A stretch of 32,265 bases of DNA from Sedimentisphaerales bacterium. Lineage in GTDB: Bacteria; Planctomycetota; Phycisphaerae; Sedimentisphaerales; Anaerohalosphaeraceae. The notes below the pieces were generated by a model that worked only from the letters and a program-made list of their open reading frames with translations, was not told the DNA's origin and ran no database searches. The stretch lies in assembly GCA_016930745.1 (NCBI GenBank), contig JAFGGE010000127.1:1-32265 (forward strand), in the 5' to 3' direction. Within the stretch, counting starts at the first letter, position 1. Every line of letters begins with the position of its first letter. Made by a program: the position numbers and the translations under genes. This document shows positions 1 through 8,300 of this stretch, in pieces.

Positions 1-1
1 G

Positions 2-43
2 AAAAAAGAAAAGGAAAAAGCCGGGATGGGAGGCAAAGCATGA
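2..43 (+). CDS. 3' end of an upstream gene, probably the ABC transporter ATP-binding subunit (partial)
   Basis: A reading frame open from the window edge ends with TGA at 41-43. Its last 13 residues are KKEKEKAGMGGKA, a Lys-rich hydrophilic tail. The stop overlaps the ATG of the next gene in an ATGA junction, so the two are translationally coupled. Because the next gene is an ABC-2 permease, the usual partner ending here would be the ATP-binding subunit. That is inference from position only, since no nucleotide-binding motif lies inside the window. Confidence 0.55.
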   Translation, partial: KKEKEKAGMGGKA

Positions 44-777
44 AAGCGTGGATTGCCTTCTGGAATATCCTGGTCAAGGACATGCGTTCCTATTACCTCA
101 AGCCGCCGAACATCAGTTGGGGTCTTCTGTTTCCGCTGGCGTGGACGGGGATGTTCTTTATCCGGTCCGGCTCAGAACCGGACAGCATTCCGACCTTGCT
201 TGCCGGGTTAATGGCCATTTCGGTACTGTTCGGCACGACCAGCCTGCTGGCCGTCACCGTCACATTCGAGAAGAAAGGCCGCTCCTTCGAGCGGCTTCTG
301 CTGGCGCCGATCCCGCTGGAGTTGCTCATGCTGGCCAAGACCGCCGGGGCGATCCTGTTCGGGGTGGCCAACGCCTTCGTTCCGGTCCTGCTGGCGGCTT
401 TTTTGACCGATCTTTCCGGCGTGAATTGGATGATGCTCGTCCCGGCCGTGGCGCTGATCGCGGTCAGCTCGACGTTCCTGGGTCTGTGTATCGCCGTCTC
501 GGTCAGCGAGGTCTTTGAGGCCCAGACCTTTTCCAATTTCTTCCGGTTCCCCATGCTGTTTTTGTGCGGCTTGTTCTTCCCCGTCGAGCAGTTGCCGATC
601 TGGCTGCGGCCGGTGTCTTATCTGCTGCCTTTGACCTACGGGGCCGATGTATTGCACGCCGCGATTCGAGGGGCGGGCCGCATGCCGCCAGCCCTTGATT
701 TTGGCCTGTTGGCGCTGTTCTGCGTACTGCTGTTCGCCATCAGCCTCCGCAACATCCGTCGCAAATGGATCGTCTGA
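40..777 (+). CDS. ABC-2 type transporter permease
   Basis: This 245-residue protein is the membrane subunit of an ABC transporter of the ABC-2 family (NodJ/DrrB/CcmB-like size), working with a separate ATPase in the inner membrane. It shows about six hydrophobic segments. The family signature near the C-terminal third is visible as FLCGLFFPVEQLP followed by the PxTYGADVLHAAIRG stretch, at roughly residues 175-215. A charged loop after the second segment (FEKKGRSFERLL) matches the cytoplasmic coupling loop of this family. The start is ATG at 40 with GGGAGG at 28-33, overlapping the preceding stop. The substrate cannot be read from the sequence. No gene follows on the same strand for 336 bases, so it closes its operon. 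Confidence 0.85.
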   Translation: MKAWIAFWNILVKDMRSYYLKPPNISWGLLFPLAWTGMFFIRSGSEPDSIPTLLAGLMAISVLFGTTSLLAVTVTFEKKGRSFERLLLAPIPLELLMLAKTAGAILFGVANAFVPVLLAAFLTDLSGVNWMMLVPAVALIAVSSTFLGLCIAVSVSEVFEAQTFSNFFRFPMLFLCGLFFPVEQLPIWLRPVSYLLPLTYGADVLHAAIRGAGRMPPALDFGLLALFCVLLFAISLRNIRRKWIV

Positions 778-908
778 TCCCGACATGCGTTTCTTGATCC
801 AACCGGATTGAAGAAAAACCAAAAAAATGGGAGAAAATTTTGTCACAAGGTCTTTCTCTGGGCGTCTTCTTGAATGAAAGAATCAGGCTTGCCGGATGGC
901 GTAATAGT

Positions 909-937
909 AAAAAACCGATGGGAAGTATGGTTTTTTT
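909..937 (+). terminator. Weak terminator-like inverted repeat after the ABC permease
   Basis: AAAAAACC at 909-916 can pair with GGTTTTTT at 929-936 around a 12-base loop, and the right arm ends in a run of seven T. The stem is A/T rich, so it would be weak. It sits 130 bases after the permease stop and just before the next promoter, where a terminator is expected. Confidence 0.3.
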
Positions 938-938
938 C

Positions 939-966
939 TTGACAACGATCCGCATACTGCTACAGT
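939..966 (+). promoter_or_regulatory. Sigma70-type promoter of the PspA/flotillin/ATPase operon
   Basis: A perfect -35 box TTGACA lies at 939-944. A -10 like TACAGT at 961-966 follows after a 16-base spacer. It is the best promoter match in the 336-base gap before the operon and would start transcription near 973, giving a leader of about 140 nt. The -10 is embedded in a perfect dyad (951-971). Confidence 0.6.
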
Positions 967-971
967 ATGCG
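951..971 (+). promoter_or_regulatory. Perfect dyad over the -10 box, candidate operator
   Basis: CGCATACTG at 951-959 is the exact reverse complement of CAGTATGCG at 963-971, with CTA between. The 21-base dyad covers the spacer end and the -10 of the predicted operon promoter, the classic placement of a repressor site. The regulator is unknown, and no transcription factor gene lies nearby. Confidence 0.5.
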
Positions 972-987
972 AGGATATTCCGGATGA

Positions 988-1088
988 GCTTCGTTCCGCT
1001 TGCGTGGAGCGGATAAAAACGAAGCCATGAGACGATCAGACGGGTTCGGTTTCCCGTCGTCGTCGGTGATCCCGGCCCTGCGGTCGGG
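988..1088 (+). promoter_or_regulatory. Structured 5' leader of the PspA operon (two hairpins)
   Basis: The leader before the first PspA gene can fold into two stems. The first pairs GCTTCGT (988-994) with ACGAAGC (1019-1025) and, inside it, TCCGCT (995-1000) with AGCGGA (1008-1013). That makes 13 base pairs interrupted by a TAAAA bulge. The second pairs CCCGGCC (1071-1077) with GGTCGGG (1082-1088) around a four-base loop, about ten bases before the AAGGAG ribosome site. It matches no riboswitch class I know. A role in mRNA stability or translation control is inference. Confidence 0.35.
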
Positions 1089-1113
1089 AGCCTAGCGGAA
1101 AGGAGTATCGATT

Positions 1114-1797
1114 ATGGGTCTTTTCAGACGTCTTCACAGAATCACTATGGGTCGGATCGAGGCCTTCCTGGACCGCGCCGAAGATCCGGAAATCATTTTC
1201 CCCATCCTTTTGGAGGAGATGGAAAAACAGCTTCGGGCGGCAACCGAGGCCGAAGCCAAGGCGGCCGCCTCGCTCAAGCAGGCACAGCGCGAGTTGAAAG
1301 CCCACCAAAATAAGGTGGACCGTTTTGGTCAGGGAGCGGCGCTGGCCCTGAAAAAAAGCGATGAGCAAACGGCCCGGATGTCCATCGAAGCGCAGATCGA
1401 CGCGGAGAAAATGGCCTCGGTCGCGCAGCAGAATGCGGACATGGCGACCGATTCGCTCGATCATGCCACAGCCGCCCGCAAGCGGATTCAGCAGCAACTC
1501 GATGAATTGCACGCCAAGAAGGATGAGCTGCTCACCCGAGCGCGTGTGGCCAAAACGCAACAGAAGATACAACGGACGGTCAGCGGCTCGGCCGGCAGCA
1601 CCGGCAGCATTCTCGATGCCGTGGCCCGCCTGGAAGCCGGCGTCGAAGAAGCCGAAGCGCAGCTCGAGATTCAATCGCATCTGGCCGGCGAAGGCTCCGG
1701 CAACGCGACGCTGGAACGCAAGCTCAGCGAGCTGGCGCATGACAGCGAGATCGAAAAGCGGATGGAGCAGCTTCGAAAACAACTCTCGCCGGCGTAA
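1114..1797 (+). CDS. PspA/IM30 family protein (first of three)
   Basis: This 227-residue protein is almost entirely helical coiled coil, as in PspA and Vipp1/IM30, the bacterial ESCRT-III relatives that bind and reshape the cytoplasmic membrane under stress. The N-terminal amphipathic helix (MGLFRRLHRITMGRIEAFLD) and the following DPE..FPILLEEMEKQL segment match the family start. Later comes the usual SILDAVARLEAGVEEAEAQ helix at about residues 165-185. The length equals typical PspA. The start is ATG at 1114 with AAGGAG at 1099-1104. It is the first gene of a six-gene operon. Its closest relative in the window is the last gene of the same operon (10768-11454), which aligns from residue 1 and shares RIEAFLD and SILDAVAR. 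Confidence 0.88.
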   Translation: MGLFRRLHRITMGRIEAFLDRAEDPEIIFPILLEEMEKQLRAATEAEAKAAASLKQAQRELKAHQNKVDRFGQGAALALKKSDEQTARMSIEAQIDAEKMASVAQQNADMATDSLDHATAARKRIQQQLDELHAKKDELLTRARVAKTQQKIQRTVSGSAGSTGSILDAVARLEAGVEEAEAQLEIQSHLAGEGSGNATLERKLSELAHDSEIEKRMEQLRKQLSPA

Positions 1798-1820
1798 AGG
1801 AAATCCGGTATAGTATTATG

Positions 1821-1851
1821 TCCGGTCGGGCTCAGGAGGGGCCCGACCGGA
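1821..1851 (+). terminator. Strong hairpin between the first and second PspA genes
   Basis: TCCGGTCGGGC at 1821-1831 pairs perfectly over 11 bases with GCCCGACCGGA at 1841-1851, with a nine-base loop. Only three T follow, so it would be at best a partial terminator or an mRNA processing or stability element. AAATCCGG at 1801-1808 could alternatively pair with CCGGATTT at 1847-1854, giving a competing fold. It may make the first PspA more abundant than the rest of the operon (inference). Confidence 0.5.
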
Positions 1852-1895
1852 TTTCTAAAACAGCCCGGCTATGCGCCGGGACAGGAGAGATAACC

Positions 1896-2564
1896 ATGTC
1901 CATATTGGATCGAATTCGACGGATCGCCAAAGCCAACATCAGCCGCCTGCTCGATATGGCCGAGCCTGCCGAGCAGGAATTACAGGCCAAGATCAAGGAA
2001 CTGGAAGAGGCGATCCTGGAAGGGCGCGAAAGCGCAGCGACCTACGGAGCGACGTTTCGACGTCTGGAAACCGAGCTGGACCAGCTTAAACAAAACCAGA
2101 CAGAGTGTACGAAGCAGGCGGAAACAGCCCTTAAGGCGGGCAATGAAAAAGCCGCCCGCAAAGCGTTGTCGGAAAAGGTCAAATTCGCCGAGCGGATGGC
2201 CCAGATGCAGCCGGGGATTGAGCGGGGCCGCAAGACCTATGAAATGTTACGGGACAATATCATCAAGCTGCAGGAACAACTTAAAGCGGCCAGGCTTAAG
2301 CTGGCGGATCTGGAAGCTCGCAAGCGAACCGCCGAAGCCCAACTTGCCTTTGACAAACACCTGGACCGGGCCACATCGCTGAATCCGGAGGGTGTGGCCT
2401 TCGACCGGCTCGAAGAACAGGTTCTGCAGAATGAGGCGAAGGTTCAGATCCATCAGGAGCTTCGCGGAGACAGTCTGACCGAGGTCGAACTGGCCCAGCG
2501 GTCCAGAGAGCTGCAGGTCGAGGCGGAACTGGAAGAAATGAAAGAGCGGCTGGAACAGGATTAA
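1896..2564 (+). CDS. Second, divergent PspA/IM30-like coiled-coil protein
   Basis: This is a 222-residue, highly charged and almost wholly helical protein. The start MSILDRIRRIAKANISRLLDM resembles the PspA-family membrane-binding helix, and the segment AEPAEQELQAKIKELEEAI replaces the usual DPE motif. The middle holds the long antiparallel coiled coil typical of the family. It is clearly less similar to the other two PspA proteins of the operon than they are to each other. ATG at 1896 is chosen over an in-frame ATG at 1818 because AGGAGA lies at 1883-1888 and because the longer frame would translate the hairpin at 1821-1851. It lies 98 bases after the first PspA gene and 20 before the membrane protein gene. 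Confidence 0.75.
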   Translation: MSILDRIRRIAKANISRLLDMAEPAEQELQAKIKELEEAILEGRESAATYGATFRRLETELDQLKQNQTECTKQAETALKAGNEKAARKALSEKVKFAERMAQMQPGIERGRKTYEMLRDNIIKLQEQLKAARLKLADLEARKRTAEAQLAFDKHLDRATSLNPEGVAFDRLEEQVLQNEAKVQIHQELRGDSLTEVELAQRSRELQVEAELEEMKERLEQD

Positions 2565-2584
2565 AAGCATAGGGAGGCGTGGCT

Positions 2585-3268
2585 ATGGAATTCATCCAGG
2601 CGGCGTTTTCAGGGCCCAATCTTTTATTTACGATTTTTTTATTACTGATGTTCCTGTACTGGATCATGGTCATCTTCGGTGCGCTGGATCTGGGATTCCT
2701 TAATGTGGACGCGGACGCCGATGCGGATATCGATCTGGATGCGGATGCCGATGCGGATATGCATCTGGATTTGGAGGGGGATGCGGATATTGGCGACGGA
2801 GGTTTTTTGGATGGTTTTCTTGCCTTTTTTTATATCGGTACAATCCCGTTCATGGTTTTGCTGAGCGTTCTGGCGTTGTGTATGTGGTCGATATCGATCC
2901 TTGCGAACTGGTATCTGAATCCCGGCGGTTCGGTGATAGTCGGATTTCCCATCGCGCTGGGAAACGTGATTGTCAGTGTACTGATCTGTAAGGTGATTTG
3001 TTTCCCCTTGGCGAGGTTTTTTGCCATGTTTCGAAAAGATTACAACGCGCCGCGCGCTGTCCTCGGCAGAATCGGCAGGGTAATTACGACCGAAATCTCC
3101 ACCGGCCGGATGGGGCAAGTGGAGGTATCCACGGATGGCGCGCCGATTGTATTAAACGCCGTTACCGATGGTTCGCATGTCTTCCATAAGGGGGACGAGG
3201 TGGTCATCGTAAAGAAAGAAGAAACAAAAGGTGTCTATACGGTAGCACCGGTGAATCTGGAGGAATGA
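2585..3268 (+). CDS. YqiJ/NfeD-like membrane protein with OB-fold tail
   Basis: This 227-residue inner-membrane protein has hydrophobic segments at about 12-34, 84-108 and 117-140, and a C-terminal small beta domain (about 157-222: AVLGRIGRVITTE ... HKGDEVVIVKKE). That domain is typical of the OB fold of NfeD and YqiJ proteins, which are usually encoded beside flotillin-type SPFH proteins. Here the next gene is indeed a flotillin, overlapping by ATGA. Between the first and second membrane segment lies a strongly acidic Asp-Ala repeat (residues 43-71). ATG at 2585 is preferred over GTG at 2579 because AGGGAGG (2571-2577) is seven bases from the ATG but only one from the GTG. The likely role is to anchor or assemble the flotillin in a membrane microdomain. 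Confidence 0.78.
   Translation: MEFIQAAFSGPNLLFTIFLLLMFLYWIMVIFGALDLGFLNVDADADADIDLDADADADMHLDLEGDADIGDGGFLDGFLAFFYIGTIPFMVLLSVLALCMWSISILANWYLNPGGSVIVGFPIALGNVIVSVLICKVICFPLARFFAMFRKDYNAPRAVLGRIGRVITTEISTGRMGQVEVSTDGAPIVLNAVTDGSHVFHKGDEVVIVKKEETKGVYTVAPVNLEE
2708..2797 (+). repeat. In-frame repeat encoding an Asp-Ala rich acidic loop
   Basis: Imperfect copies of GATGCGGAT and GCGGACGCC run through this stretch and encode alternating Asp with Ala, Ile or Leu (for example DADADADIDLDADADADM). About 14 aspartates fall in 29 residues, with almost no positive charge. The segment lies between two membrane spans of the YqiJ-like protein. Divalent-cation binding or an electrostatic docking surface is possible, but this is inference. 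Confidence 0.7.
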
Positions 3269-3270
3269 TT

Positions 3271-5265
3271 ATGTTGGCAGCAAGCAATCCATTGATGGTC
3301 GTACTTTATGTCGCGGGCGGGTTTCTGGTCCTGATGGCCGTGGGGATGCTGTTTTTGCTACAGTTCTATCGAAAGGTTTCTCAGGGTCAGGCTCTGATCC
3401 GCAACGGCGTGGGAGGAACCAAGGTCAGCTTTTCAGGGATGTATGTCATTCCGATCCTGCACCGGGTGGAATACATGGACATCTCGGTCAAGCGGGTCGA
3501 GATCGACCGGACCGGAGCACAGGGTCTGATCTGCCAGGATAACCTCCGGGCGGATATCAAGGTGGCCTTCTTCGTTCGGGTCAATAACACCGCCGAAGAT
3601 GTTAAGAAGGTCGCCCAGGCTTTGGGATGTGTCCGGGCGTCGGATGAAAGGGCGTTGTATGAACTGTTTGACGCCAAGTTTTCCGAGGCGTTGAAAACGA
3701 TCGGAAAACGGTTCGACTTTGCGGAATTGTACGTCGCACGGGTGCGATTCAAGGAAGAGATCCTCCAGATCATAGGAACCGACCTGAACGGGTATGTGCT
3801 GGAAGATGCAGCGATCGATTATCTCGAGCAGACCGACAAGAACCTGCTGAATCCGAACAACATTCTCGATGCCGAGGGTATCAAGAAAATTACCGTGCTG
3901 ACGGCCGAACAATACGAACTGGCCAATGCCAGGGAGCGTGAGAAAGACAAAACGATCACGAAGCAGAACGTCGAGGCACAGGAGGCGATTCTGGTATTGA
4001 ACCGCCAGCTTGCCGAAGCGGAAGCCAAGCAGAAACGCGAGATCGCTTCGGTGCAGGCGCGCGAAGAGGCCGAGACCAAAAAGATCCAGGCCCAGGAAAA
4101 GGAAAAATCGGAAAAAGCCCGTATCAGCGCTGACGAGGAGATCGCGGTGGCCGAGGAGAACCGGCTGCGTCAGATCATCGTAGCCGCCAAGAACAAGGAT
4201 CGCACCGATGCGGTCGAGACCGAACGTGTCGAGCGGGACCGCGGCCTGGAAGCGACCGAACGCGAACGGCTGGTCACGATCGCCCAGGTCGAGAAGGACA
4301 AGGTGATCGAGGGCCAGAAGAAGGAATTGCAGTCGGCGATCCGGGAGCGGGTGATCGTCGAGAAATCGGTGGTTACGGAAGAAGAACGCATCAAGGATAC
4401 GCGGGCCTTTGCCGGGGCGGATCGACAAAAGCGCGTGGCGATCACCGACGCCGAAGAGAAGGCCGAACAGGCCCTGGTTAAGGACATCAAGGCCGCCGAG
4501 GCGTCCAAAAAGGCCGCCGAGCACTTTGCCGAACAGCAGGTGATCGAGGCCCAGGCGAACCTGGATGCGGCCGGTCGAAACGCCGACGCCAAGAGGACAC
4601 TGGCCGAGGCGGATGTGAAGGTCCAGGCTGTGGGAGGCTTTGCCGAGGCCGAGGTCATGGAAGCCAAGGCCATCGCCCTGGAGAAACAGGGAACCGCCGA
4701 AGCAAACGTGATGGGCATGAAATACCATGCCGAGGCCGATGGAATCCGCGACAAGGCTGAAGCGATGAAGATCTTCGATGCGGTCGGCAAGGAACACGAA
4801 GAGTTCAAACTGCAGTTGAACAAGGATCTGCAGATCGAGCTGGCCGAGGTTAATGTGCACAAGGACATTGCCGCCGAACAGGCCAAGATCGTCGGCGAGG
4901 CGCTCAAGAGCGCCAAGATCGACATCGTCGGCGGCGACAACAATTTCTTCAACCGTTTGGTCAACTCGATCACGACGGGCAAGCAGGTGGATCGGATGAT
5001 CGACAACAGCCAGGCCCTGAGCGGGCTCAAGGAAACGCTGCTGGGCGGCGATCCGGAGATGAACAAGCAGAAAATCCGCGAGTTTATTTCCCAGTTCGGT
5101 CTGAGCAGCGAAGATATTAAGAATCTTTCGGTCAGCGCCCTGGTGGTCAAGCTGCTGGCCGATGCCGATGAACAACAGAAGGGCACATTGAATCGCATCC
5201 TGGCCGCCGTGAAGGAACTGGGAATCGGCGATATGCCCGCCAAAAAACTGCTGGGGAATAAATAG
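3271..5265 (+). CDS. Flotillin / YqiK-like SPFH (band 7) protein
   Basis: This 664-residue protein has one N-terminal membrane segment (about 8-30). An SPFH/band-7 domain follows (about 35-220; it contains VKRVEIDRTGAQGLICQDNL and DLNGYVLEDAAIDYLEQ). Then comes a long Glu/Ala/Lys coiled coil with many AEA repeats (about 220-510) and a C-terminal globular part. This layout is that of bacterial flotillins, specifically YqiK, which scaffold membrane microdomains. ATG at 3271 is favoured over ATG at 3265 (which overlaps the preceding stop as ATGA) because GGAGG at 3259-3263 is seven bases from the former and one from the latter. The pair with the YqiJ-like gene is the standard yqiJ-yqiK arrangement; the flanking PspA and ATPase genes are the added context. 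Confidence 0.88.
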   Translation: MLAASNPLMVVLYVAGGFLVLMAVGMLFLLQFYRKVSQGQALIRNGVGGTKVSFSGMYVIPILHRVEYMDISVKRVEIDRTGAQGLICQDNLRADIKVAFFVRVNNTAEDVKKVAQALGCVRASDERALYELFDAKFSEALKTIGKRFDFAELYVARVRFKEEILQIIGTDLNGYVLEDAAIDYLEQTDKNLLNPNNILDAEGIKKITVLTAEQYELANAREREKDKTITKQNVEAQEAILVLNRQLAEAEAKQKREIASVQAREEAETKKIQAQEKEKSEKARISADEEIAVAEENRLRQIIVAAKNKDRTDAVETERVERDRGLEATERERLVTIAQVEKDKVIEGQKKELQSAIRERVIVEKSVVTEEERIKDTRAFAGADRQKRVAITDAEEKAEQALVKDIKAAEASKKAAEHFAEQQVIEAQANLDAAGRNADAKRTLAEADVKVQAVGGFAEAEVMEAKAIALEKQGTAEANVMGMKYHAEADGIRDKAEAMKIFDAVGKEHEEFKLQLNKDLQIELAEVNVHKDIAAEQAKIVGEALKSAKIDIVGGDNNFFNRLVNSITTGKQVDRMIDNSQALSGLKETLLGGDPEMNKQKIREFISQFGLSSEDIKNLSVSALVVKLLADADEQQKGTLNRILAAVKELGIGDMPAKKLLGNK

Positions 5266-5385
5266 CGGCAAAATGGTTCGGACGGATCGGAATGGACGTG
5301 ACGGGGGGGAACTCCGAAAGCGGCGTTTCGGTTCGTCCGGTTTGCATACCAACGATCGATGATCGTGAAAGAGAGAGTGGTGACC

Positions 5386-8300
5386 ATGGCCGACAACGAT
5401 CAGGATCAGGGCCAACAATCGGCCGACCCGATACAACTGGAAGGCGGCACGTACGAGGTAATCCGCCATCGACTGGGTAATCACGGCGAAGATCTGCGCC
5501 AGCGTCTGGACAAGCTCAACGCCTCTCGAAAAGAGGTCTTCGGAGCGATCGAGAGCAAGCTGATCGCCAGTGAACGGATCAGCACCCAGAACAATTGCGT
5601 GCCGCGCGATATGGTGCCGGTGGGCGATTCATTCATCTTTGGCTACAACGTGTTTGTAGGGCTTCGTACCGAGACGGTGGTTGCCGATGTTTTCGCCGTC
5701 TATCGGTTTCAAGAGGGAAGCTTTATCGAGTGCGGGCTGGAGCTTATCGCCGATGAGCGGTTCGAGGTTGACTTCAAGAATCTTTATAAATATTATCGGA
5801 ATACGGTCTTTTCCAAATTTGCCGTCATTGGGCACCACTTGTTCATGGTGTTTCAGGTGGGAAAAGACGTCACGGACGTCAAGACCTTCAAGTGGCTGAT
5901 TCGTGAAGGCCGATTGCAGTATCTGGACAACCGCAGCGACCATGAATTCGTTTACCCGCCGCAGCATGAGTTCGAATGGATTCGCACGACGCAGGATATG
6001 CACCGACGCGGACTGAATCCGCATATCTCGATCGAAGACCGCATCTTTGTCGAGACGGTGGGCGGAGACCTGACCATCAAAATCGAAGACAATACCGCCA
6101 GCGGCGAGGGCATCTACTCCGAACCGGTCGACAATGCGGATCAGACATTGAACGATGCGGAGATTTATTATGCCATCATCGGTAATGTAATCGCCCTGAA
6201 GATCCGCCCGTATCAGGAACCGCATTTTCGATACATTCTCTACAGCGAGAAAACCCATCGGACCGTCCGGATCGATTCGATTCGGGATGCGTGCGTGCTG
6301 CTGCCGGAAGATCACGGCCTGGTGTTTCCCAGGGGATATTTTCTGCAGACGGGCGATTTGAAACAGTTCGACATCGATATGCAGGATATGGTCTTTGAAA
6401 AAAGGATCAGTTCTCCCAACGGGGAAGACTATCTGTATATTTTCTACCATCGGCGAAACGGCGTATATGTGTTGCTGCTTTATAATCTGATTGAACAGAA
6501 GATGAGCACGCCGCTGGTGTGCAACGGATATTCCTTCTTCGAGGACGGCACGCTGATCTATTTCCGCGCCGACGGCCAAGCCCAAAAGCATCATGTGATC
6601 CAGATCTGGACAACGTCGTTTTACGGGCCGGATTATACGATCGATGTGCATCGGGATTCGCCTTTATACAAGATCGGCAACAAGCCCATCGTGCGGTGTA
6701 TGGCCGAAAGCATGGAGCTTCTGAACCTGATCGGCAAAGAAGAAAGCTACGCCAACCTGTATATGGATATCGCCAGGAAAGCAGAAGCCATTCGCGATGC
6801 CTATTTCTGGATCGGATCGGCGGATGTGGGAAATCTGGCCGAGCCGTTAGGACAGATTCGGGCAGCGGCGGCGGCGGCCATTGACGAATATGAAAAAGTC
6901 GTCCGCACGCGACAGAATACAAGGCAGCAGATCGCTCAGGTCAAACAACAGGCGGATCAAATCATTTCCTCCATCGATTATGATCAGCTTGAAACGATTC
7001 GGCAATTTGTGGATCGGCTGTCCCAGCTTCGGGCGGCTCGAGGGCAGGTGGTTTCGCTCAAGGACCTGCGATATGCCGATCTGGAACTGGTCGAGCAGTT
7101 GGAAGAATTGGTTGCCGAAAACACCGATCGACTCAGCATGCTGTGTGTGGAATTTCTCCTGGAGCCTGCCTCGCTGGATCCTTACCAGCAGAGGGTGGCC
7201 GAGTTAAAAGACCAGATCGGCCAGGTGGAAAAGGTGGCCCAGGCCAAAGAACTGCAGGAACAGGTCGCTGAGACCGGCCGCCAGCTTGAAATGCTCACCG
7301 AAATCGTCAGTAATCTCAAGATCGCCGACGCCACACAGACGGTGGCGATTATCGACAATATCTCGCTGGTCTACTCGAAAGTCAACCAGGTTAAAGCAGC
7401 GCTTAAAAATCGGACCGGCGAACTGGCGGCTGTGGAGGGCCGGGCCGAATTTGCCTCCCAATTGAAACTGATCGATCAATCCGTCATCAATTATCTGGAT
7501 GTTTGCGACACCCCGGCCAAGTGCGATGAGTACCTGACCAAAGTTACCGTGCAGATGGAAACGATGGAAAGCCGATTCGCCGATTTTGACGAGTTTATCG
7601 TGCAGCTCGCCGAAAAGCGCGAGGAACTGTACAACGCCTTCGAATCGCGCAAGGTCCAGCTTGTCGCCGCTCGCAACCAGCGGGCTTCGGCGTTGATGAC
7701 GGCGGCCGAAAGGGTGCTCAAGGGCATTGAGAATCGAGTCAGGGCTTTCGAGCAGATCGCCGAGATCAACGGCTATTTTGCCTCCGACCTGATGGTCGAA
7801 CGCGTGCGGGATTCGATCGGCCAGTTGCAGGAACTGGGCGATTCGGTCAAGGCCGAAGACATCAAAGGTCGGCTGAAAACCCTGCAGCAGGATGCGATTC
7901 GTCAGCTCAAGGACAGGCAGGCCCTGTATGAAGACGGCGAAAATATCATTCGCCTGGGCTCCCATAAATTCAGCGTCAATCGACAGGCGCTGGAGGGCAC
8001 TATCGTCCGAAGAGATGAAGGGATGTTTTATCATCTGACCGGCACCGGCTTTTTTGAGTCGATTACGGACGAGGCCTTTCTGGCCACGAAAGATGTCTGG
8101 GGCCTGGAGCTGCCGAGCGAAAGTGCGGATGTATACCGCGGCGAATACCTGGCTTATGTGATGCTGGAACATTTGGAATCGGATTCGCAGACTGATCCAA
8201 TGAAGCTGCTTGAAGCCGATTTTGAAGATGTGGTAAAGCAAGTACAGATGTTTATGGGGCCTCGATACGATGAGGGATACATCAAGGGAGTGCATGACCA

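Noticed and set aside
1818..1895. Longer N-terminus for the second PspA-like protein
   Set aside because: It would translate the 11-bp hairpin; ATG 1896 has a good ribosome site and begins the amphipathic helix.
3433..5484. A 683-codon open frame on the - strand opposite the flotillin gene
   Set aside because: Mirror of a Glu/Ala/Lys-rich coiled coil in GC-rich DNA; its Leu/Phe-rich product has no family features, and the + strand gene is unmistakable.
6841..6885. GCGGCGGCGGCGGCC run as a possible repeat element
   Set aside because: It is a short Ala run inside the ATPase coding frame, not a separate repeat.
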